Origin: CAYONZ01 sp964405465
GTDB lineage: Bacteria; Bdellovibrionota; Bdellovibrionia; Bdellovibrionales; JAMPXM01
DNA: 20,764 nt
Assembly: GCA_964405465.1 (NCBI GenBank)
Contig: CAYONZ010000056.1
Location: 1 to 20,764, forward strand
Direction: 5' to 3'
Notes under the pieces: generated by a model
Told to the model about the DNA's origin: nothing
Seen by the model: the letters and a program-made list of their open reading frames with translations, nothing else
Database searches by the model: none
Part shown: positions 14,410 to 20,764 of the stretch, piece after piece
How the letters are laid out: every line of letters starts with the position of its first letter
How positions within the stretch are numbered: position 1 is the first letter of the stretch
Program-made: the position numbers and the translations under genes

Positions 14410-17400
14410 TTAGTTTGCCTCTGGCGTCAGGCTTTTAACGGCCTCACGTGCTGCTTTTTTGGCAAATGGCACCTGCGCCAGCTCAATGGCAGCTTTCACT
14501 TTGAGTCGACGCTCGTCTTCTTTTTCGTCTCGACTATTCGCATTTGCTGTCTTAATTGCTTCTTTAATGGATGCCGTGTAGTTCGCATCGGTCATCCGAA
14601 TTTTCGTCCATTCGAGCATGGCTTGCTGTTTTGCTTTGGTCACAAATGCTTCGTTCTTCAGATCAGTTTTTCGCATAGCCTTTTCCAGATAATCAAAAAC
14701 CACTTCAGGAAGTTCGTCTGCATTTTGGGTTGCAGCGCGAATCTGTGCTTTGGCCTCTTCACTGAGCTCAGCTTCAGTCTTGCTCACGCGAGTGTTCACC
14801 TTGTTGCCATTGGCGAAGAAGTTTTCCACTTCTTTAGAAGGTGTCTCACTCGGAAGGTTGAAAAAATCCATCTCTAGTTTTTTCACGATGCTTCCTCGGC
14901 CCAGAGCCTGCGTGGCCAAGATCTCAAACTGGTGAAGATATTTATTTGCCACCGAAGGAGTCGCCTCGCTCATCTTCACTTTGACGAAGTAAAGCGTGCC
15001 ATTGCCATCAGTAGTGAAAGGCAATATTGGTGTCGTCTTTCCATCGACATCTTTTGATCGGATATAAAGATCGGTTGAATTGGAAAGCGAGATTGCCGTT
15101 TTGAGAGGGGTATTGACAGCATGTAGATACTGGTCAACGAATTCTCGTTGAAATTCAGCATCTGACCCTCGTTGGTTGAGTGGGTGAGCCAGCATCACAT
15201 CAGCCAAACGTGGTGCTTCACTCCAAACGATGGGGACATACTTGCGAATCAACTCAGTGATAAAGGTCGGATCAGATTCCTCTCGCTTAACTTCACTCAA
15301 TTTTGCCATTAGGCTCTTAACTCCAGGAATTTTGCCGAATAGCTGCACATAAAATTCGTTGGTGTGAAAGCCAACGTATTTGGGAATTGAGTTGTCACTT
15401 CGCAAAAGAACAACAGTTCCATCTCGATGTGCCACTGCTTCTTCATAGCTCGCGTACTGCAGAGGAGTGACCGCTAGATATTCAAGAAAGAGTTTCCATT
15501 TAGGGTGCTGTGAGACATAGGCTTTGTCTTTTTCCGCGAGCTTGTCATATGAAGCAAATATATCGGCAAGTAAAGTCTTGGCTGCATTGAAGGTCTTTTC
15601 ACGACTCTTTTCAATGGTCTCGATCCAAGACTGATTTTTAACCTTTGCTGCAAATCGAGCATAGTCATCAAACTTCATGTCCTGTGTGATGTATTGAGCT
15701 AGAACTGTTGCGCCCGAAATTGAAGACCCAGCAAATACGGCTCTCTCGTAATCAGACATTCCACCACGCACAGTTGCGAGAACCGCAACAGGCTCGGTTT
15801 CTTTGATTTCAATTGCGTTTGCGAAGGCTTGTTTTTGCCAAGGGAACAAAAAGATTTGGCCGTCATTATTGTACTGCTCAACCGTTTTGTAGGGAACCTC
15901 TCTCACAAGCTTTGGATCGACGGAACCGTCTTCTATTCCTTGAAGAAAGTCGACATGTGTTTTCCAAACAGAGGCAACTGGTTTAGAAAAACTTCGGCTC
16001 CAAAAGCGACGTTGCACAAAATTGCCGTTTTCTGCATATAAAAAGTAGGTACGATCCGCAATTGGGTAAAGCTGTAGGTTACCACTCTGGCTTTCTTTGG
16101 CCAGGGCATGTGGCACCCCTTTTTGGTTGTAAAAGAAGCCGTCAGGCAAAAATCGATATCGCCCTTTGCCAATTCGAACGGTCATTTCTCCATTGGCCGA
16201 ACTTAGAGTTGAGTTCATCCATTTGAAGGCACGAGCAAGCCTTGAGCGCATGCGTGAGAGTATTGAGTTTGACTCCTGTGAGCGTGCAGACTCAGGTAAA
16301 AATGCAGTTCTTGGAGTGTCACTATAATTGGATCCGAAAACTGATGGGATCTCTTTTTCTTTGTCTTTCATTTTTGGAAAAATCTGTAAAGCCAGATCTA
16401 CATAATCGGCGGTACTCTGGCGTACGGCCTCAACCCACTGCTCTTCACTGAAATAGATGTCGAATCCTGTTTCAGTACGTAAAGCGGGAGGAAGTCCCTT
16501 CTCTTTAAGAATTCGATTCATTAAAAGTAGTGAAGTTCGGCCGTTACCATCAACAAACGGATGAATACTAATAAACCCGTATTGAAACTTTGCAGCCAAT
16601 TCGACTGGGTCCATGATCTTTTCGTTTTCTCGATACCAACTAAATAGGCGACTTAGTTTCTCAACCACTGTTTTCGACGAACTATAACGAATAATGCCGC
16701 GACGACTGCCTTCACGTGAAAACGGCCATGGTAACTCTGTGAACCCGTCGAGCCATTTATTGGTTTTCAATGCTTGAAATTGTTCTTCGGTCAGCGGATT
16801 TATGAGAGGATCGCCACCAAAATTCATGCGGCGTTTTTTTACGCCAACTGAATCCATGATAAAACCGTCGGCTATGAGTGGATCAAAAAATTTTGCCACC
16901 TTGGTTAGATCCTCGGCCACGATCTTGTGTAGTTCTGAAATGAGTCCAATGTTTGGAACAAACTCACCCAATGGAATGCGATTGAGATAGTCTTGCGCGC
17001 GCATCCAGTTCTTATAAAATGCAAATCCATAAACCTCAGTCGGATGAATACCTTTTTCTCGACCGCGCTCGATACTTGATTTAGATGCATAAGTTAAATA
17101 GTCAAGATCATTGCCAATCCATGATGCCCACTCGACTTTTTCAGAAATCGCAGAATACCTTTCGGCAATTTCTTTAGTTTTTTTCGTGGCGTCTCGATTT
17201 AACTGATCCAGAGGAATGGAAGAGCCACCGGCAACGATATCGGCACAAACCAATGCTTTTTGCGCAGAAACATTATTTGCTAAAGGTTTACCTTGTTGGC
17301 GTACCTTCGACGATTGCGTTTCTGTTTTTGCGCCGACAGAGGCCTGCGCCTCTGCAAGACTTAAGCTGGTTGTGATCAAAGCAAACAGAAGAACGCTGCA

Positions 17401-17430
17401 TTTTGCAGACGAGATTCGAATACGTTTCAT
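14410..17430 (-). CDS. Exported Fic-domain protein, 1006 residues
   Basis: Begins with a Sec signal peptide (cleavage about AEAQA|SV, 30); GAGGT lies 5 bases before ATG 17430. The Fic core spans about 130-350: ELHKIVAEDL, a flap region with MNFGGDPLINP, and the active-site loop HPFVDGNGRTSLLL (H290, D294, N296, R298). Position 301, Arg in the HxFx(D/E)GNGRxxR consensus, is Leu. A weak match to the inhibitory (S/T)xxxEG helix occurs at 116-123 (SKSSIERG). Fic enzymes usually transfer AMP or another nucleotide moiety onto target hydroxyls, using cytosolic ATP; a signal peptide on one is unusual and suggests a secreted effector or a periplasmic enzyme. Residues 400-1006 are not recognised and end in a charged, Ala/Lys-rich, probably helical tail. 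It appears to be the first gene of the minus-strand run down to 8438. Confidence 0.88.
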   Translation of the reverse strand: MKRIRISSAKCSVLLFALITTSLSLAEAQASVGAKTETQSSKVRQQGKPLANNVSAQKALVCADIVAGGSSIPLDQLNRDATKKTKEIAERYSAISEKVEWASWIGNDLDYLTYASKSSIERGREKGIHPTEVYGFAFYKNWMRAQDYLNRIPLGEFVPNIGLISELHKIVAEDLTKVAKFFDPLIADGFIMDSVGVKKRRMNFGGDPLINPLTEEQFQALKTNKWLDGFTELPWPFSREGSRRGIIRYSSSKTVVEKLSRLFSWYRENEKIMDPVELAAKFQYGFISIHPFVDGNGRTSLLLMNRILKEKGLPPALRTETGFDIYFSEEQWVEAVRQSTADYVDLALQIFPKMKDKEKEIPSVFGSNYSDTPRTAFLPESARSQESNSILSRMRSRLARAFKWMNSTLSSANGEMTVRIGKGRYRFLPDGFFYNQKGVPHALAKESQSGNLQLYPIADRTYFLYAENGNFVQRRFWSRSFSKPVASVWKTHVDFLQGIEDGSVDPKLVREVPYKTVEQYNNDGQIFLFPWQKQAFANAIEIKETEPVAVLATVRGGMSDYERAVFAGSSISGATVLAQYITQDMKFDDYARFAAKVKNQSWIETIEKSREKTFNAAKTLLADIFASYDKLAEKDKAYVSQHPKWKLFLEYLAVTPLQYASYEEAVAHRDGTVVLLRSDNSIPKYVGFHTNEFYVQLFGKIPGVKSLMAKLSEVKREESDPTFITELIRKYVPIVWSEAPRLADVMLAHPLNQRGSDAEFQREFVDQYLHAVNTPLKTAISLSNSTDLYIRSKDVDGKTTPILPFTTDGNGTLYFVKVKMSEATPSVANKYLHQFEILATQALGRGSIVKKLEMDFFNLPSETPSKEVENFFANGNKVNTRVSKTEAELSEEAKAQIRAATQNADELPEVVFDYLEKAMRKTDLKNEAFVTKAKQQAMLEWTKIRMTDANYTASIKEAIKTANANSRDEKEDERRLKVKAAIELAQVPFAKKAAREAVKSLTPEAN

Positions 17431-17859
17431 TTTTTACCTCACCTTTTCTTACCGTGGCGCAATTTAGATTAGGTGGGCGTTGCTCTGCAACTGTCAGTAT
17501 TTTGCACAGTCTTTGTTTCTAAAAAACCGCCTGTTGGAACGGATTTTCGGATTGTACCCCTCTTACGATCGGGGCAATTCGATAGTCTCATGGACAGTCA
17601 TGAAATTTTGAAAGGGTGTGCTAGAGGTGCTGGATAGGCCGTCCAATGTGGATTAGTAGGCATTGCAAATGGCCAACCGTTAGCTGTTCTGATCTCGTCA
17701 TGCGAGAAATGGGTCGGCAAAAAATAAATTAAAACTGTTTGATCGGGAATTCACGATGTGTGATTTTGATTAAATTTCTGGTTAAAAAAATATTGGTGTT
17801 TCGAATTGAGATGATTGACCTTTTGCTCGGGTGCAGGAGTGCCGAAATGAAAGAGAACA
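17431..17859. other. 430-base divergent intergenic region
   Basis: No gene supported. It must hold the promoters of the Fic gene (minus) and the PAS kinase (plus). Besides the candidate Fic promoter I see an imperfect hairpin ATTG-TA-CCCC/GGGG-CAAT at 17551-17578 and an AT-rich TTGATT/TATTGG pair (18-base spacer, about 17768-17797) that could drive the kinase. A short frame from ATG 17847, with AGGAG upstream, runs out of frame into the kinase gene and looks like a shadow, though it could act as a leader. Confidence 0.4.
17461..17491 (-). promoter_or_regulatory. Candidate promoter of the Fic gene
   Basis: On the minus strand, TTGCAG (17485-17490) and TAAATT (17461-17466) are 18 bases apart, about 30 bases before the ATG. 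The -35 overlaps a small palindrome GTTGC-TCT-GCAAC (17479-17491), a possible regulator site. Confidence 0.3.
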
Positions 17860-19761
17860 GTGCAGATGTCCGCAGGAGAGGTTGCTTTGAGCGATACGCC
17901 CCGGAAAAGCGAAGAACAAATCAAATTGGAGCTCTCAGAGAGTCGCTTGAGGCATTTGCTCGAAGCCATATCGCAGATTGTCTGGAGCACCAATGCTCAG
18001 GGAGAAATGGTCCAAGACGTTCCGACTTGGCAATCTTTTTCGGGAATGACTGCTGAAGAATGTGCAGGTTATGGATGGACTAAGGCCATTCACCCTGGTG
18101 ATTATGCGCGGTTGAAGCCCGTCTGGAAAAAATCGATAGAAGATAAAACTAGATTTGAATTTGAAGCAAGGTTAAAAGGCAAGGATGGAATCTGGCGCCA
18201 TTTTCAAGTGTGCGGTGTTCCTATTTTGAATGACCAGAATGAAATTCTCGAGTGGATTGGCTCGTGTAGTGATGTCACAGCAAAAATAGAATATGAACGC
18301 GCTCTGCTCGAAAGCGAAAAACAGTTTAAGAGTATGGCCTCGAATCTTCCGGGTATGTTGCATACGTTGCTTCAATGTCCAGACGGAAGTATTGCATCAG
18401 TGTACGCGAGCGATGGTGCCTTTGAACTTTACGAAATTGATCCCTATGAAATCATGAGTGGAACCTTGACGTTGCTCAAGCTGATGCATCCTGAGGACTC
18501 ACCGGATTTTTGGGCACGGTTCAAAATGTGTTCTGATCGCTTTATTTCTTTTCGTTGGGAAGGACGATTTATATTGGAATCGGGAATCCAAAAGTGGGTT
18601 CGAGTTGTAGCCAGTCCTCGGGAGGCCAATGATGGTTACACACTTTGGGATGGTTTCCATATGGACATCACCCAAGAAAAGAATCAATCCCTGGGGCTCA
18701 TTCAACGTTCCCGTATGGCTTCTCTTGGCGAAATGGCAGGGGGAATTGCTCACGAAATCAATAATCCTCTCGCAATTATTTCTGGGAGAGCTGGCTTCTT
18801 GAAACACCAAATAGAGGCGGGCCAGTTTGACTCACATGCTGCAATTGTGATCTTAGACAAAATAGAGTCAGTGGTACAAAGAATTACCAAAATCATTCGA
18901 GGTCTAAGATCGTTCTCCCGCAATGCTGAAGGGGATCCGTTTACAAAGTCATCGTTAAAGACAATTGTCGATGAAACACTTGAACTTTGTCAGGAACGCT
19001 TTCGCAATCACAACGTTGAACTTCGTTCGCATAATTTTGATGATGTCTTGATTGACTGTCGTGCATCGCAATTGGGGCAAGTCTTTTTAAATTTACTAAA
19101 TAATGCGCATGATGCCGTTCATGGCAAGCCTGAGTCATGGGTTGAAATCAGGGTAGAGCGAACTCTAGAACGGGTGCGGATCATAGTTTCGGATAGCGGC
19201 CTAGGAATCCCGGCAGCGGTTGCTGAAAAGATCATGCAGCCATTCTTTACGACGAAAGAAGTTGGCAAAGGAACAGGACTTGGGCTTTCGATCTCTAAAG
19301 GAATTGTAGAGACGCATCATGGAGAATTGAGTATTGATTCTGCTGCACGCAACACCACCTTTGTTGTTGATCTTCCAATCCAGCGTGGAGAACGAGCAGA
19401 GGTCGCAATTGATTTCGATCAGGTATTGAAAGAACACATGCTGTGGCGTCGCAAACTCGCGGGTTTTTTTGGTGGAGCAGGTGAGGAAGTTTTTGAGGAG
19501 CAAGTTGGCCACGAATGCTGTTCATTTCATAGCTGGATTCGATCGCAGCCAGAGGTTGCAAGTGATTCATTTTTTCAGAGTCTGGACCATGCTCACAAAG
19601 AGTTTCACCGAAGTATGGCTCAACTTATTCGGAGAAAAAAAGATGGCGAACGTCTTTCGGTAGAGGATCTTCTAGATCCAAAATCAGATTTTGCCAAAGC
19701 TTCGCGAACCTTTGTGGAATACCTCAGTCTGATCCGCGAAAAGATCAAAGACGTGGCATGA
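17860..19761 (+). CDS. Soluble PAS-PAS histidine kinase with C-terminal CZB zinc-binding domain
   Basis: Up to 633 residues, no membrane segment, so cytosolic. Order: PAS_3-like domain (about 28-145; HPGDYARLKPVW), second PAS (150-275; MHPEDSPDFWARF), HisKA with GGIAHEINNPL (H298), HATPase_c (N415, DSGLGI at 445, QPFFTTKEVGKGTGLGLS), then residues 515-633 with a CZB pattern: HMLW (H526), CSFHSW (C554), HKEFH (H579, H583). Spacing (24 and 19 residues between blocks) fits the H-x2-W...C...HxxxH consensus; the usual Gly after CxF is His557. In CZB proteins these four residues bind zinc and the Cys is redox-reactive. No response regulator is adjacent. Start choice is open: GTG 17860 and ATG 17866 have weak ribosome sites, whereas TTG 17887 has AGGAGAGG about 5 bases upstream. 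Confidence 0.93.
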   Translation: MQMSAGEVALSDTPRKSEEQIKLELSESRLRHLLEAISQIVWSTNAQGEMVQDVPTWQSFSGMTAEECAGYGWTKAIHPGDYARLKPVWKKSIEDKTRFEFEARLKGKDGIWRHFQVCGVPILNDQNEILEWIGSCSDVTAKIEYERALLESEKQFKSMASNLPGMLHTLLQCPDGSIASVYASDGAFELYEIDPYEIMSGTLTLLKLMHPEDSPDFWARFKMCSDRFISFRWEGRFILESGIQKWVRVVASPREANDGYTLWDGFHMDITQEKNQSLGLIQRSRMASLGEMAGGIAHEINNPLAIISGRAGFLKHQIEAGQFDSHAAIVILDKIESVVQRITKIIRGLRSFSRNAEGDPFTKSSLKTIVDETLELCQERFRNHNVELRSHNFDDVLIDCRASQLGQVFLNLLNNAHDAVHGKPESWVEIRVERTLERVRIIVSDSGLGIPAAVAEKIMQPFFTTKEVGKGTGLGLSISKGIVETHHGELSIDSAARNTTFVVDLPIQRGERAEVAIDFDQVLKEHMLWRRKLAGFFGGAGEEVFEEQVGHECCSFHSWIRSQPEVASDSFFQSLDHAHKEFHRSMAQLIRRKKDGERLSVEDLLDPKSDFAKASRTFVEYLSLIREKIKDVA

Positions 19762-20764
19762 GATTAACGGCCTCAATTGTTAAGCGAGATGAGGCCGTAG
19801 GAATATTTTGATCTTTAAGAGCCTCAAGTGCCGCGGCAATCACTCGATCGGCAATGGCATACTGCTGTCCATAATCATCAATATAGTAGACAAGTTTTAG
19901 CGCCACCCAGGAATCGGTGGTTTCGGTGGCGATCACGACCGGCGAGGGAGAGTTCCGTACACCTCTTACGTCTTTAATCGATTCAACCAATGTGAATTTT
20001 GCCAGTTCCAATTCGGTCGAAAAACTGACCCGAAAAATTTGGCTGCGGATGATCGGCTGATCCTCCCTGGTAAAATTAGAAAATTGGGCCTGTGCAAGGA
20101 CACGATTGGGTACCACAATGATCTCATCAGTAAATCCAACCAGCATGACAGCTCGCCAGCTCACTTCAACAACTTGCCCCACGATTTTTTGAGGACCATT
20201 GCTGATTTCAATCCAATTTCCGATTTCAAAAGATTTATCCAATTGCAGCGAAATTCCCGCAAAGAGGTTGCCGAGGGTGTCTTGTAGTGCAAGACCGAGA
20301 ATAATCGAAAATGCAGCGGAGGTTGCGAGCAGGGGAGCAATGCGAACTCCAAATAAAAGTGTCGCAAGCCAACTGAACAAAAAAAGCGATAGGATGAGTG
20401 AAAAAATATTGACTATCAGTACAGGCACGCCAGAGCGCATAGAACTCAAAAAGAGGTACTGTAAAACGAGAACTCGAGAGACCTTAACAAATATGACGGT
20501 TCCAGAAAAGACCGCTGCGAGCCCAAGATATGGTACCAATCGATAGGCCGTAGCCTCGATGGAGACGGTTTCGTGCATAACAAAAAACAAACCAAACAAA
20601 AATGAAAAAATCGCCAAATTCTGGAGAATGTTTTGATAGTGACCCCTGATATTTTTATGTCTTTCGAGTGAAGCCTTGCGTAGCAAGGTCTTATAAAAGA
20701 TCCAGCCGAGGCCAACGAGGGTGAGCAGCAGGAGAAAAGACTCCCACTGAAGAATCTTTTCGAG
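19745..20764 (-). CDS. MscS-family mechanosensitive channel (5' end beyond window)
   Basis: The frame stays open to the right edge, so the N-terminus is missing; the extra 26 codons visible after 20686 encode another membrane helix (ESFLLLLTLVGLGWIFY), so the TTG at 20686 is not the true start. Visible: three or four further TM helices, then the pore helix and beta domain typical of MscS (LLATSAAFSIILGLALQ, GNLFAGISLQLDKSFEIGNW, GQVVEVSWRAVML, IIVVPNRVL). The C-terminal alpha/beta domain ends at NLMPRL. MscS channels release solutes on hypo-osmotic shock from the inner membrane. The stop lies inside the end of the convergent kinase gene (17-bp overlap), so no terminator separates them. Confidence 0.9.
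   Translation of the reverse strand, partial: LEKILQWESFLLLLTLVGLGWIFYKTLLRKASLERHKNIRGHYQNILQNLAIFSFLFGLFFVMHETVSIEATAYRLVPYLGLAAVFSGTVIFVKVSRVLVLQYLFLSSMRSGVPVLIVNIFSLILSLFLFSWLATLLFGVRIAPLLATSAAFSIILGLALQDTLGNLFAGISLQLDKSFEIGNWIEISNGPQKIVGQVVEVSWRAVMLVGFTDEIIVVPNRVLAQAQFSNFTREDQPIIRSQIFRVSFSTELELAKFTLVESIKDVRGVRNSPSPVVIATETTDSWVALKLVYYIDDYGQQYAIADRVIAAALEALKDQNIPTASSRLTIEAVNLMPRL

Noticed and set aside
17739..18056. 105-codon frame overlapping the start of the PAS kinase
   Set aside because: It has AGGAG before an internal ATG 17847, but overlaps the PAS domain out of frame and has no protein features; kept only as a possible leader.

Overview
The window looks like a draft contig from a Gram-negative bacterium with many exported proteins, at roughly 45% GC by eye. 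The paired DUF3015 and DUF4105 envelope genes, two kinases with GG(V/I)AHEINNPL-type H-boxes, a periplasmic-type binding protein without its transporter and many signal peptides recall Bdellovibrio and relatives (Bdellovibrionota/Oligoflexia). That placement is inference from gene content; no rRNA or other marker is present. A run of exactly 100 N at 3388-3487 is a scaffolding gap.

Left edge (1-623, minus strand): a small winged-helix regulator overlaps by 4 bases (ATGA) a nucleotidyltransferase-like gene that loses homology after about 40 residues. Two palindromes sit just upstream of the preferred regulator start and look like autoregulatory operators. This appears to be the remnant of a regulator/nucleotidyltransferase (toxin-antitoxin-like) cassette.

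826-5006 (plus strand): the most unusual block. It holds a cytochrome P450 with an N-terminal export-type signal carrying twin arginines, a Cys-rich duplicated domain that follows in the same frame immediately after one TAA codon, and a RoxA-like c-type cytochrome interrupted by the N gap. All three look extracytoplasmic, suggesting a periplasmic or secreted oxygenase system in which a P450 works beside a c-type haem protein.

5061-8416: a small exported protein of unknown function; a translationally coupled SDR-like protein and ACC-synthase-like aminotransferase (the SDR lacks the catalytic Tyr); and, divergently, a DUF4442 hotdog thioesterase-like protein.

8438-17430 (minus strand): six close-packed genes, read in the order Fic-domain protein, endonuclease/exonuclease/phosphatase-fold enzyme, family-3 solute-binding protein, membrane histidine kinase, DUF3015 protein, DUF4105 protein. 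Five have signal peptides and the sixth is a membrane sensor, so the whole run concerns the envelope or exterior. The binding protein next to the kinase may be its ligand-sensing partner.

17860-20764: a soluble PAS-PAS histidine kinase with a C-terminal CZB zinc-binding domain on plus, overlapping tail-to-tail by 17 bp an MscS-type channel on minus that runs off the right edge. No tRNA, rRNA, CRISPR array or complete insertion sequence was recognised.
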